Assembly (NCBI RefSeq): GCF_002435945.1
Contig: NZ_DIXC01000012.1
Location: 1-64,000 of the forward strand
Length of the DNA stretch: 64,000 nt
Source of the DNA: Mesotoga sp. UBA6090
Lineage (GTDB): Bacteria > Thermotogota > Thermotogae > Petrotogales > Kosmotogaceae
Direction: 5' to 3'
The translations under genes and the position numbers were made by a program. Under the pieces are notes generated by a model. The model saw only the letters and a program-made list of their open reading frames with translations, was not told the origin of the DNA and did not search any database. Shown one piece after another: positions 33,710-42,601 of this stretch; within the stretch, counting starts at the first letter, position 1, and each line of letters starts with the position of its first letter.

Positions 33710-35740
33710 ATGAGAAAATGGTTCTTCTGGGCGTTGTTGATGGTCGTGGTAGCAGTTGTATTTGCCATCCGACTGCTTCCTGAAATGCTTAACAAACCCC
33801 CTGTAATGAGCATCCCAGACATGATAATCAACGAGGGCGATATTCTTTCTATAAATCTACACGATTACTCAAGCGACGAGAAGATGGCATCCCTTACCTA
33901 CAGAAAGTTGGCGGGCCCTGGGGAAATCAGGGACACATTCTATACATTCTCGCCGAGTTACCAACAGTCTGGAAAACACACTGTCACGATTTCCGTTGCT
34001 GACCAGAAAGAGCTAACAGCCGAATCCACATTCGTGATTACCGTTAGAGAAGTGAATCGTCCACCAGTGCTATCGATACCAGACCAGATAATCGCGCAGA
34101 ATGAGACTGTCTCCATAGATCTTGATGAGTTCGCAGAGGATCCCGATCTGGACCCTCTTACGTACAACATCTCTTCTGGCAACGGGCAGATAATTGGCAG
34201 TAGTTACACATACCGACCGGACTTTGCAACCAGAACAGAAGAAAGGATAACTATTACTGTTTCTGATGGCCGCGGAGGAAACGATGATTCAACATTCTTG
34301 ATATTGAATAAGGCGTTCATTACGATCCCGTCTACACCATCAACTGACTCCACAACAATCGAGTCAGCAACATCAGTCGCCATTACTCCAGAAGGGACCG
34401 ATGCTTCTTCTCGATTGGCAACAGCTGAAACAAGAAATCTTCCACCGGTATCGAGCATCCCTGATCAGAATCTGGATCAAGGAAACACACTCGTTCTGGA
34501 TCTTCGAACCTTCTTAAGAGATCCAGAAAATGACCCAATCTCGATAAAGATAATTTCTGGTCCTGGTGAGGTAGAGAGATCACTCTATTCATATACAAGT
34601 CCCGAAAATGATTCAGGCACTAAGACCATCGTTCTGGAGATTTCGGACGGTTTGAATACTGTTGAAGATAGCTTTCTAATAAGTATTGCCACTAGAAACA
34701 GAGTACCGGTAGCTTCAAACATTCCCGAAAGAACGATTGAAGTGAATGAACAACTAACGCTCAACCTTTCCAATTACTTCTCTGACCCTGACGGAGACCC
34801 ACTTTCATACCAGCTTGTCAGCGGTTCCGGTAGAATCACCGGTAGTCAGTATACATTTCAATCGTCTGATCCAGGAAGATACTCAGCAACTATCAGAGCG
34901 TCCGATGGAAAGGGCGGATCGGTAGACAGAACGGCGATCTTCAATGTGAGTCAGACAAACAAGCCGCCAACGATCTCGATTCTTCCGAGAAGGATTTCTG
35001 AGGGAGAAAGGCTGTCGATTAACCTTTCGGATCATGCTTCCGATCCAGACAATGACCCGCTTAGCTACTCACTGATTTCTGGCCCAGGAACGATACAGGG
35101 AAGAACTTACACTTTTGACGCAGACTACGGCAGCGCGGGAATCTACGAAGCAGTTATCTCAGTGAGCGATGGTAAGGGCGGATTGGCGAGAACGACGCTG
35201 AGAATCGATATTAGGGAGAGCAACAGGCCCCCTGTCTTGAGCATACCAGGGTTCACGGTAGCAGAAGGCTCCAGACTTGTTGCTGATCTGAACGAATACT
35301 CATCTGATCCGGACAATGACGATCTATCATTTGAGATCGTTCAGGGAATGGGAGCGATCGAAGGAAGCAGACTGATAATCGAACCGGGGTATGAGGATTA
35401 CGGTTTCTACACGATCGTTGTTAGCGCATCAGACGGAAGAGGAGGCGTGGCAAATGCTTCTTTTGACCTGCTTGTTACTGATACAAACAGACCACCCGAA
35501 TTCAATATTCCAGATCAAACCACAATAGTTTCAAGGACTCTAAGACTTGACTTGAGACAGTTCAGCAGTGACCCCGATGGAGACTATCTCAGGTATGAAC
35601 TGATCTACGGACCCGGAGTGTTGACTGGGAGTATATACTCCTTCATTCCGGAAGAACTGGGATCGAATACCGTAATGCTGAGCGCCAATGACCTTAAGGG
35701 AGGAGAAGCAACAGCCACTTTCGCAATAGTTGTGAGATAA
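33710..35740 (+). CDS. Exported protein with seven cadherin/Ig-like repeats (tandem-95 type)
   Basis: 676 residues from the ATG at 33710, preceded by GGAGG with 9 bases of spacing; an earlier in-frame ATG at 33677 has no SD. A single N-terminal hydrophobic helix (WALLMVVVAVVFAIRLL) acts as signal or anchor. Then come seven repeats of 82-88 residues, each opening NRPPVLSIPD-like and carrying an acidic SDPDNDPLSY-like turn that suggests calcium, then GxGxIxGSxYTF and ISVSDGKGG. A Ser/Thr-rich linker lies between repeats two and three. Family: putative Ig/cadherin-like bacterial adhesion modules. No cell-wall motif or catalytic domain is seen. Confidence 0.87.
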   Translation: MRKWFFWALLMVVVAVVFAIRLLPEMLNKPPVMSIPDMIINEGDILSINLHDYSSDEKMASLTYRKLAGPGEIRDTFYTFSPSYQQSGKHTVTISVADQKELTAESTFVITVREVNRPPVLSIPDQIIAQNETVSIDLDEFAEDPDLDPLTYNISSGNGQIIGSSYTYRPDFATRTEERITITVSDGRGGNDDSTFLILNKAFITIPSTPSTDSTTIESATSVAITPEGTDASSRLATAETRNLPPVSSIPDQNLDQGNTLVLDLRTFLRDPENDPISIKIISGPGEVERSLYSYTSPENDSGTKTIVLEISDGLNTVEDSFLISIATRNRVPVASNIPERTIEVNEQLTLNLSNYFSDPDGDPLSYQLVSGSGRITGSQYTFQSSDPGRYSATIRASDGKGGSVDRTAIFNVSQTNKPPTISILPRRISEGERLSINLSDHASDPDNDPLSYSLISGPGTIQGRTYTFDADYGSAGIYEAVISVSDGKGGLARTTLRIDIRESNRPPVLSIPGFTVAEGSRLVADLNEYSSDPDNDDLSFEIVQGMGAIEGSRLIIEPGYEDYGFYTIVVSASDGRGGVANASFDLLVTDTNRPPEFNIPDQTTIVSRTLRLDLRQFSSDPDGDYLRYELIYGPGVLTGSIYSFIPEELGSNTVMLSANDLKGGEATATFAIVVR

Positions 35741-35914
35741 CTATAATCGGATAATTCCGACCTTGGCCGGCATCATCCTTTCTACAATAATCTACGTCAA
35801 ATAGAGGGCTCTATATTCCTAGATCTTTGTTGTGCTCGCTTATCCTTTCGTTTCCTACAATAATATGCTATAATTGCTTGTGGCGGGGAAAAGCAGAAAA
35901 CAGGAGGTTAACTT
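35741..35914. other. Intergenic region before the 37-codon gene
   Basis: 174 bases. The only supported signal is TATAAT (listed separately). A weak CCGACC/GGCCGG-like inverted repeat around 35759-35771 has no T-run. Nothing else is recognised. Confidence 0.5.
35869..35874 (+). promoter_or_regulatory. -10 element of the 37-codon gene
   Basis: TATAAT, with AT-rich TTTCGT as the only -35 candidate. The start of transcription would be near 35881. Confidence 0.55.
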
Positions 35915-36028
35915 ATGATAACAAAAGACTTGAGAAGAATAGGTTCAGATGCGAAGAAGGGACTTGAACTGGAGACGGATAAAAATCTTGATTTGATAGA
36001 AGTAACTTTCGAAGACAGGGAAAATTAG
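35915..36028 (+). CDS. Orphan 37-residue protein
   Basis: Complete ORF with a strong SD (AGGAGGT at 35902-35908), its own TATAAT upstream and a strong terminator 54 bases downstream, so it is an independent unit. The peptide begins MITKDLRRIGSDAKKG and is highly charged (Lys, Asp, Glu, Arg) with no membrane helix and no Cys. It has no run of a single codon, so an attenuator-leader role is less likely than for the Asn leader. Homology is not recognised. Confidence 0.6.
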   Translation: MITKDLRRIGSDAKKGLELETDKNLDLIEVTFEDREN

Positions 36029-36081
36029 GTTGTTCACTCTGGTTCTTCCTAGATAGACGATCCATCCAGAGATCGAAGTCA

Positions 36082-36107
36082 AGGCTGCGAATGCAGCCTC
36101 TTTTTTT
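36082..36107 (+). terminator. Terminator after the 37-codon gene
   Basis: AGGCTGC / GCAGCCT with a GAAT loop, then CTTTTTTT. It is followed by about 75 bases without features, then the next promoter. A second hairpin, CTCTGG (36037-36042) / CCAGAG (36066-36071), lies just ahead. Confidence 0.85.
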
Positions 36108-36183
36108 GAGTGGGGGAGAAGGAATTGCTCATTAGCTCTTCAGCTGCGCCACTACTGCCTTCATTCTTCGTGTTCACTTGTTG

Positions 36184-36189
36184 TATAAT
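36184..36189 (+). promoter_or_regulatory. -10 element of the aminotransferase gene
   Basis: TATAAT 39 bases ahead of the ATG at 36229. No clear -35. Confidence 0.55.
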
Positions 36190-36228
36190 GATTGAGAAAG
36201 AATATCATTTGACTTGAGGGGGTCAATC

Positions 36229-37413
36229 ATGAGAGTATCGCAACGCGGAATTGCTATGCCGGCGTCTCCAATAAGAAAACTTGTACCATTTGCGCAGCAA
36301 GCTAAGGATAGAGGTGTCAATGTTTATCACTTGAATATTGGTCAGCCCGACATTCAAACCCCAAGGGTATTTTACGATTACATCAGGAAGCTTTTCAGTT
36401 CAGTAGTCTCTTATTCTCCATCAGACGGAATCAAGGAACTCAAAGAGGCCTTTTCGAGCTATTTCGGTTCCTGGGATATCGATATTTCGTCCGATGAATT
36501 GCTTGTCACCTCGGGAGGGAGCGAAGCAATACAGTTCGCCCTTGCAGCAGTTGCCGACCCGGGCGATGATATCATGCTGATCGAACCATTTTACGCCAAC
36601 TACAAAGGGTTCGCCAATATTCTAGGACTAAACGTAAGGGCTGCCACTTCCAAGGTTTCAAACGGCTATAGGCTTCCAAATGACGAAGAGATGCAGCAAG
36701 CTCTGACATCGAAAACAAGAGCGATACTCTTTTCGAATCCTTCCAATCCCACAGGTGTGGTATATACGCAGGACGAGTTAACGAGACTAATAAGATTCGC
36801 CAGGAAGAATAATTTATTTGTCATCAGCGATGAAGTATATCGAGAAATCGTCTTTGATGGCATCAAACCATCGTCAATAATGACCATAGATTCAGGGCAG
36901 GACATTATTGTCGTGGACAGCATCTCAAAGAGATTCAGCAGTTGTGGCGCCAGGATTGGCTGCGTGGCAACAAAGAACAAGGAGCTCTACAGGACAATCA
37001 TGAAGTTCGCCCAGGCCAGGCTTTCACCCCCAACAATCGCACAGTTTGGAACAATGGGCCTTCTTACCCTGGGAAAGGAATATACAGATTCTGTGCAGAA
37101 AGAGTATGAACTTAGAAGAGATGTGGTTTTTGAAGAACTCAGCAAAATCGAAGGGATAGAAATGCAGAAACCCGCGGGCGCATTCTATATTTCTGTCAAG
37201 CTTCCCGTCGAAAACGCCGAAGAATTCGTCAAATGGATGCTTACTGACTTTTCTTACAACGGCAGCACTGTAATGGTTGCCCCATTGGAGGGGTTCTACG
37301 CAACTGAAGGCATAGGGACTAAAGAAGTCAGGATTGCCTATGTCCTCTCATCGGAGAAGATGAAAGCCGCAATTGAGATACTTGCGAAGGGCCTCAAGGA
37401 GTACGGACGTTGA
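36229..37413 (+). CDS. PLP-dependent class I/II aminotransferase
   Basis: 394 residues, fold type I. The PLP lysine is K234 in DSISKRFSSCGARIG, and other hallmarks are NIGQPDIQTP, the VTSGGSEAIQFALAAVADPGD block, FSNPSNPTGVVY and FVISDEVYREIVF. It is closest to the aspartate/aromatic aminotransferase class; the donor is probably glutamate but the amino acid made cannot be fixed. I chose the ATG at 36229 (MRVSQRG), which follows GAGGGGGT; an upstream in-frame start at 36214 lies before this SD. Monocistronic. Confidence 0.93.
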   Translation: MRVSQRGIAMPASPIRKLVPFAQQAKDRGVNVYHLNIGQPDIQTPRVFYDYIRKLFSSVVSYSPSDGIKELKEAFSSYFGSWDIDISSDELLVTSGGSEAIQFALAAVADPGDDIMLIEPFYANYKGFANILGLNVRAATSKVSNGYRLPNDEEMQQALTSKTRAILFSNPSNPTGVVYTQDELTRLIRFARKNNLFVISDEVYREIVFDGIKPSSIMTIDSGQDIIVVDSISKRFSSCGARIGCVATKNKELYRTIMKFAQARLSPPTIAQFGTMGLLTLGKEYTDSVQKEYELRRDVVFEELSKIEGIEMQKPAGAFYISVKLPVENAEEFVKWMLTDFSYNGSTVMVAPLEGFYATEGIGTKEVRIAYVLSSEKMKAAIEILAKGLKEYGR

Positions 37414-37749
37414 TCGAAACTCCCAAGTAAGCACCTATCGCCAATCTCGATGTTTTTGTTCGTCATGAATGCGTGGAAAACCCGTCGATTAACCGAGAAG
37501 CACTTCCCTCATTCAATATTGGGCCGCTTGACTTTCGGAAAGAGCCAACGCCCGATTACTTATTTGAGTGAGTGTCTAGAGATTATGAACCATTTGCAGG
37601 GATCTGAATCTCATGTTTTGTGGTCATTTTAAGACGCGGGAATTATTTCTTTGGAATCTATGTGCTGATGCTCTGTTAGTGAGGAGTTGATTACGCATTC
37701 CGGAGGAACAGGGTCTACTACTATGTTTCTGAACAATGGGGGTGGTAAA
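37414..37749. other. Intergenic gap before pfk
   Basis: About 335 bases. I see no tRNA, terminator, strong promoter or convincing gene; a 60-codon frame at 37450-37632 has no SD. A weak -35/-10 pair (TTGTGG then AATTAT near 37616-37644) is the only promoter candidate for pfk. Confidence 0.4.
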
Positions 37750-38979
37750 TTGAAAAGATACAATGCAGTTTATGCTCAATCGGGGGGAGTCACATCTGTA
37801 ATCAACGCATCAGCTTACGGAACAATCGTTGCAGCACTTGCGGCTGAAGAGATCGACAGAATTTTCGCCGGTGTGAACGGTATCAAAGGAATACTCAATG
37901 AAGATCTGTTCGACTTGACTGAAGAAGAACGCAGTGAGATCGACAGAATCCCGTATACCCCAGGTGCAATTTTCGGTTCTTGCAGGACGAGAATAGAAAG
38001 CGAAGACGATTTTGAAAGACTGTTCAAAGTTTTTGATGCTCATTCGATTCGATACTTCTTCTACAACGGGGGAAACGATTCAATGGACACGGCTCACAGA
38101 ATCAATGAGAAGGCAGATGAGATCGGCTTTCCACTGAAAGTGATCGGAATCCCCAAGACTGTTGATAACGATCTTCTAGAAACAGACCATTGCCCTGGTT
38201 ATGGCTCTGCAGCAAGATTTACTGCAATATCTATTATGGAAGCAACTAGAGACTTGAAATCTATGTACAGCGATTCGACGAAAGTCTTTATCATGGAGTC
38301 AATGGGACGTCACACTGGCTGGCTAGCTGCGTCCGGTTCACTTGCAAGTACTGATAGATTTCATGGTCCCCAGATTATTCTGCTTCCCGAGGTTTCATTT
38401 GACGAAGAATCTTTTATTGAAAGAGTAGAAGACGTAATAATGAAAGAAGGATACTGCTCTATCGTAGCTTCAGAAGCACTGAAACGACCGGACGGTTCGT
38501 ACATCTCTACTGCGGGTTACTATGACGCATTTGGAAATGTGCAGCTCGGAAAGATAGGTCAGTATCTTGAAAGAGCAATAAGAGAGGCCCTCAAATGCAA
38601 AGTCCATGTCGCTCTTCCCGACTATCTTCAGAGATCTTCAAGACACATCGCAAGCTTAATAGATTGGCAAGAAGCAGTCGAGGTCGGAGCGCTAGCAGTG
38701 AGGGAGGCGCTGAAAGGGGAAAGCGGAGTGATGGTCTCAATTCTCCGATTAAGCAATAAGCCTTATCTAAAGAGATACTCCACAGTTGACTTGGGGAAAG
38801 TTGCGAACGGCACGAAAGATCTCCCCAGAGAATTCATCTCAGAAGACGGATTCTACGTTACTGAAGAGTTCAGATCATATGCATTACCACTCATACAGGG
38901 CGAAGCCCCTAATCTCTATCTTCATGGTCTGCCCATATACGAGAATCTTGAAAGAAGAAAGGCAAAGAAGCTTCTCTGA
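37750..38979 (+). CDS. pfp: 6-phosphofructokinase, PPi-dependent type
   Basis: 409 residues from the TTG at 37750, where GGGGGTGG supplies the SD; an upstream in-frame start at 37687 adds an unconserved 21-residue stretch. PFK family A. Two positions that decide the phosphoryl donor are readable: NGGNDSMDTA has Asp where ATP enzymes have Gly (GGDGS), and PKTVDND has Lys where ATP enzymes have Gly (PGTIDND). Both indicate pyrophosphate, as in the Thermotoga maritima PPi enzyme. The MGRHTGWLA block and NPYL-like C-terminal are intact. It interconverts fructose-6-phosphate and fructose-1,6-bisphosphate reversibly. Confidence 0.88.
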   Translation: MKRYNAVYAQSGGVTSVINASAYGTIVAALAAEEIDRIFAGVNGIKGILNEDLFDLTEEERSEIDRIPYTPGAIFGSCRTRIESEDDFERLFKVFDAHSIRYFFYNGGNDSMDTAHRINEKADEIGFPLKVIGIPKTVDNDLLETDHCPGYGSAARFTAISIMEATRDLKSMYSDSTKVFIMESMGRHTGWLAASGSLASTDRFHGPQIILLPEVSFDEESFIERVEDVIMKEGYCSIVASEALKRPDGSYISTAGYYDAFGNVQLGKIGQYLERAIREALKCKVHVALPDYLQRSSRHIASLIDWQEAVEVGALAVREALKGESGVMVSILRLSNKPYLKRYSTVDLGKVANGTKDLPREFISEDGFYVTEEFRSYALPLIQGEAPNLYLHGLPIYENLERRKAKKLL

Positions 38980-38981
38980 TA

Positions 38982-39019
38982 TGAAGCTCCCCGTTCCGCA
39001 AATGGCCACGGGGGCTTTC
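38982..39019 (+). terminator. Bidirectional hairpin between pfp and treT
   Basis: AAGCTCCCCGT / ACGGGGGCTT with one bulge, followed by TCTC on the plus strand. It starts three bases after the pfp stop and ends at the treT stop, so it may serve both converging genes. Confidence 0.6.
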
Positions 39020-40261
39020 TCAACTCATAAGATCTCGGAAGAGCTGAAGATATTGATATAGATGTCTCGTACTGAGGAAATCTTTCTTCACTATTTCATA
39101 TCCCTTTCTCCCCATCTCCTCTGCAAGATTAGGGTCTTCAAGTATCCTTCCTGTGTATTCAACAGTATCTTCAACGCTTTCAACGAGATATCCATTTACT
39201 CCGTGGTGAACCTGAAGAGGAATGCCTCCAACGTTTCCTCCGACTACGGGCGTCTTCTTCCACATTGCCTCGCTCATAGTCAACGCAAAACCTTCGCGAA
39301 GTGACTTCTGAAGAACTACATTGCTAACTCTTTGAGCTGCGTTGACTTCGATATCACCGATGTTCTGGAAATTTGAGAGAACTTTGATATCGTAATCCAT
39401 CCCACTGTATCTCAGAAGATCTTCATAAATCTTCCAGCCCTCAGGATCGTCAGAAGCCATCGATCCTATCAGCAGAAGCTGAAGCTCTCTAAACCTCTTT
39501 TTCAGCTTTCTATACACATCGACAACCCCTAACGGATCCTTCCACGGATCGAACCTGGATACTTGAGTAATTACAGGTCTGCCACTCTCAATTCCGAGTT
39601 TTCTCAGTGACTGTTCCATCTCTTCCTTCGACAGTTCCCTGTTCTTGTTGCTCAAAGGATCGATTGAAGGTGGGATTTCGTAGATCTTTTCAACTGAAAT
39701 CCCGTCTTTCGCATAGTTCTTAAGGGTGAATATACCTGCATGGTAGTGAGATAAAAAGGAGTTCAGATAATCCCAGAAGACTGGATTTGGCGAAGAAGTA
39801 TCTATGTGGCATCTCCAAACAAGCCTACAGCTCCCGAAATCTGCAAATGCAGGAAGCCCTACTGGCTGAGGATCATGGATCACGGCAACGTCGTATTGAT
39901 TTGGTTCGATGAAACTCGCGTTGTCCTCTGCAACGCTTTCAAATAGGCCCTTATCCTCAGCTGATAATCGGTCCTCCTTGCCTTGAAGAGCGTTGTGCAT
40001 CCTTTTGGTAAGGTCGAAGAACTGTGAAGGAGCGTCAATTACCTTCCAATCAACAGTGAGGCCACAGTCCTTCATCAAGGGAACAAGAGTGTGCAGTATT
40101 TCAGCCACGCCGCCCCCGAAGGATGTTGCATTGACATGAAGAACTCTCAGACCCCTAAGTTCACTTGAAAGCTGAAGAATTTTCTCTAGAAAATCTTTAT
40201 CCACAAAAGGCTCATAATCCTTTAGTCTCTTATTCAGTACCTGTGTAGTTTTCACTTTCAC
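39020..40261 (-). CDS. treT: Trehalose glycosyltransferring synthase TreT (GT4 family)
   Basis: 413 residues. Retaining GT-B enzyme. The N-terminal LRVLHVNATSFGGGVAEILHTLVPLMKDCGL and the donor-site pattern QVSRFDPWKDPLGVVDVY, VVLQKSLREGFALTMSEAMWKKTPVVGGNVGGIPLQV match TreT, which joins or splits NDP-glucose and glucose with trehalose. Its place behind malF-malG-malE matches the trehalose/maltose cluster of Thermococcus. The first GTG (40259-40261) lies very close to the AAGGTG SD; the second GTG at 40255 has better spacing. A hairpin separates it from malE. Confidence 0.88.
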   Translation of the reverse strand: MKVKTTQVLNKRLKDYEPFVDKDFLEKILQLSSELRGLRVLHVNATSFGGGVAEILHTLVPLMKDCGLTVDWKVIDAPSQFFDLTKRMHNALQGKEDRLSAEDKGLFESVAEDNASFIEPNQYDVAVIHDPQPVGLPAFADFGSCRLVWRCHIDTSSPNPVFWDYLNSFLSHYHAGIFTLKNYAKDGISVEKIYEIPPSIDPLSNKNRELSKEEMEQSLRKLGIESGRPVITQVSRFDPWKDPLGVVDVYRKLKKRFRELQLLLIGSMASDDPEGWKIYEDLLRYSGMDYDIKVLSNFQNIGDIEVNAAQRVSNVVLQKSLREGFALTMSEAMWKKTPVVGGNVGGIPLQVHHGVNGYLVESVEDTVEYTGRILEDPNLAEEMGRKGYEIVKKDFLSTRHLYQYLQLFRDLMS

Positions 40262-40286
40262 ACCTTCTTTCGATTTTGCAGAAGGT

Positions 40287-40312
40287 TAGCTGGCCCCATC
40301 AGGGACCAGCTA
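40287..40312 (-). other. Hairpin between malE and treT
   Basis: TAGCTGG / CCAGCTA stem with an inner CCC / GGG extension and no T-run. It lies 17 bases beyond the malE stop. Such a structure can stabilise malE mRNA or dampen treT expression; this role is an inference. Confidence 0.6.
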
Positions 40313-40329
40313 GCCGAGTTAGACCATTA

Positions 40330-41598
40330 CTAGAAGCCCCAAACTACCTCAAACCCTGTCAAATCTTCGAGATCGAGGGCAAGCTCTTCAAGAGCGTTCT
40401 GTGCATCCGCGGTTCCGGAGAGGATACTGTGAACGGCCTTGAAAAATAGAGTAGATACTTCATTATATCGCGGGGCAGTTGCTGTTGAAGGTCTAGCAAC
40501 AGCGTTTGTGAATACGTAATAAAGTGAACCAAAGAACGGATTCTCTTCAAGCACTTCGTAATCTGCATAAAGAGCTTCGATCGTAGGATTGAAGGAACCT
40601 TCAACAGCTCTCAACTTTTGCACCTCGTAACCGGCCATGAACAATGCAAAATCCGCAGCGATTTCAGGATTTTTACTGTACTTGCTGACTGAAAGTTGCC
40701 AACCCCCGAGCGTAGCGGCTCCATTCCCACTCTTCCCGGCCGGAAGAGGAGAGACATCGAACTTGCCCGCGACGGCGCTGTCCTCGCCCTTACTTAGGCT
40801 GTAGGCATAAGGCCAATTTCTCATGAAGGCAGCGTTTCCAGTTTGCCAAACCGCTCTGGCATCTTCCTCAGCGAAAGTCAAGACTCCACTAGGAGAGATT
40901 GTTCCAACCCAACCAGCTGCTTTTTCAAGAATCTCGACTGCATTGGCGTTTGCTATTGTAATCTTCTTGTCAGGGCTGATAATTGTTCCTGCATCGTTTG
41001 ATGCGAGCCATTCAAGGGCATCGCATGTCAAACCTTCGTAAGCATTGCCCTGCCACACGAATCCCCAGAAGTCGGGATTTGTCTTCCTTTCTCCTTCCTG
41101 GATGATCTTCGCTGCTTCTTCGAGTTCGTCCCACGTGGTCGGCGGGTTAAGCCCATACTTCTCGAGAAGATCAGTTCGATAGTATAGAAGACCCGCATCT
41201 GTGAACCACGGTATGGCAACGAGTTTTCCATCGACCGTGTTGTTTTCAACTATCGCTGGGAAATGCATAGATACAACCTTGTCGGCGTTGTGCTCGTAAA
41301 GATCGACAAAATGCTGCGCAAGATCACCGGGCCAAATAACATCTACCTGATAGACATCAATCTCGGGGCTTCTTGCTTCCAAAAATTGGAGATAGAGCCC
41401 GAGCCTGTCCTGAACCATGTCTGGAGTATCCAGAACTCTTACAGTCACATCGGGATGAATCTCCATGTATCTTTCCGCTGCTTTCTTGGTCAGTTCAAGC
41501 TCCTGACCAACGGCCCCTGCCGCAACAGTAATAACTGTCTCTGAAACTGCGACCAGGGCAAATAACGCTACCATAAGTGTCAATAGAACTTTTTTCAT
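40330..41598 (-). CDS. malE: Trehalose/maltose-type solute-binding protein
   Basis: 422 residues, family 1. The signal peptide MKKVLLTLMVALFALVAVSE is cleaved before ETVITVAAG. Binding-site and hinge regions such as DVYQVDVIWPGDLAQHFVDL, VAIPWFTDAGLLYYRTDLLEKYGL, GFVWQGNAYEGLTCDALEWL and GGWQLSVSKYSKNPE resemble trehalose/maltose-binding proteins of Thermococcus/Pyrococcus. It is fourth in the lacI-malF-malG-malE-treT operon with a strong AAAGGAGGGG SD. Sugar specificity is an inference from the neighbours. Confidence 0.9.
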   Translation of the reverse strand: MKKVLLTLMVALFALVAVSETVITVAAGAVGQELELTKKAAERYMEIHPDVTVRVLDTPDMVQDRLGLYLQFLEARSPEIDVYQVDVIWPGDLAQHFVDLYEHNADKVVSMHFPAIVENNTVDGKLVAIPWFTDAGLLYYRTDLLEKYGLNPPTTWDELEEAAKIIQEGERKTNPDFWGFVWQGNAYEGLTCDALEWLASNDAGTIISPDKKITIANANAVEILEKAAGWVGTISPSGVLTFAEEDARAVWQTGNAAFMRNWPYAYSLSKGEDSAVAGKFDVSPLPAGKSGNGAATLGGWQLSVSKYSKNPEIAADFALFMAGYEVQKLRAVEGSFNPTIEALYADYEVLEENPFFGSLYYVFTNAVARPSTATAPRYNEVSTLFFKAVHSILSGTADAQNALEELALDLEDLTGFEVVWGF

Positions 41599-41734
41599 AA
41601 TACCCCTCCTTTAAAACAGTCTTCTGAAGCACCATCTTGTTTACAAACCTAGTCTCATTCTAGAACCCTTCAGATCACCTCCTATTATCATCAGACCACT
41701 TAGGGTGTCTCTTACCGAATAGTTGTAGCCAGTC

Positions 41735-42601
41735 TTAGCCCTTCACTGCTCCCGCAGTCAAACCCTGCACTATTCTTCTCTGGAAGATGAAAACAAGAGC
41801 GACCACAGGAACCGTTACTATGACAGCTCCGGCCATGATCTCCCCAAATGGTACTTGTCTTGAAACCGATCCGCTGAACAGAGAAATGGCGACCGGAATC
41901 GTCCTTGCTTCTGGTGCAATAGTCGTAAAAGTGAGAGCGAAAATATACTCATTCCATGCTGATATGAAAGCAAGTAAACCGGCCGTGACAAGTGCGGGCG
42001 CAGTCAAAGGCAACAATATCATATAGAAAGTTTGGAAAGGTGTAGCACCGTCAACCCATGCTGACTGCATGATTTCCGTCGGTAGCTCTTTGAAGAAGGA
42101 AGTGAGGACCCAAGTTGTGAAAGGCAACGTAAATATCATATATGAGAGAATCAAGCTCAATCTGGCTCCTAGGTTGAGTGTTGTAATCACGGCATACAAT
42201 CCTGAAAGTACTGTAATCTGAGGAAACATTGTGAGAGACAGAATGAGATACAAAGTAAGCCTCTTTCCTTTGAACCTTAGCTTGCCCATTGCATAGGCTG
42301 CAAACGATCCTACTCCTAACGCTAGAAGGGTAGTAAGACCCGCAACAATAGTACTGTTCCACAATGCTCTGACAAAGGTTCCGTCGTTAAAAACTGCGAC
42401 ATAATTCTGGAGCGTCGGAGAAAACTTCCCATCCCTGTCAACGGGTAAAAGAGTTGCCGGAGTCATCTGAAGCTGAGCCTCAGACTTCAGCGATGAATTC
42501 ACTGCCCAGTAGAAGGGGAAGAGCATGTAGAAGAAGATGAATATGATAAGGACCCAGAACGCAATCTTCCCCATAACCCAGAGCGATCTATTCTTCTTCA
42601 T
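41735..42601 (-). CDS. malG: Maltose/trehalose ABC permease MalG
   Basis: 288 residues, six helices. The coupling EAA loop is EIMQSAWVDGATPFQTFYMILLPLTAPAL, followed by AWNEYIFALTFT. It overlaps malF by four bases. A gap of 136 bases between this gene and malE has no feature apart from the malE SD. Confidence 0.93.
   Translation of the reverse strand: MKKNRSLWVMGKIAFWVLIIFIFFYMLFPFYWAVNSSLKSEAQLQMTPATLLPVDRDGKFSPTLQNYVAVFNDGTFVRALWNSTIVAGLTTLLALGVGSFAAYAMGKLRFKGKRLTLYLILSLTMFPQITVLSGLYAVITTLNLGARLSLILSYMIFTLPFTTWVLTSFFKELPTEIMQSAWVDGATPFQTFYMILLPLTAPALVTAGLLAFISAWNEYIFALTFTTIAPEARTIPVAISLFSGSVSRQVPFGEIMAGAVIVTVPVVALVFIFQRRIVQGLTAGAVKG

Noticed and set aside
35915..36107. 37-codon ORF as an amino-acid attenuator for the aminotransferase
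   Set aside because: The aminotransferase has its own TATAAT (36184) beyond the terminator, and the ORF has no run of one codon. A stand-alone gene is more likely.
37450..37632. 60-codon ORF between the aminotransferase and pfp
   Set aside because: No SD and no recognisable sequence. Likely chance.
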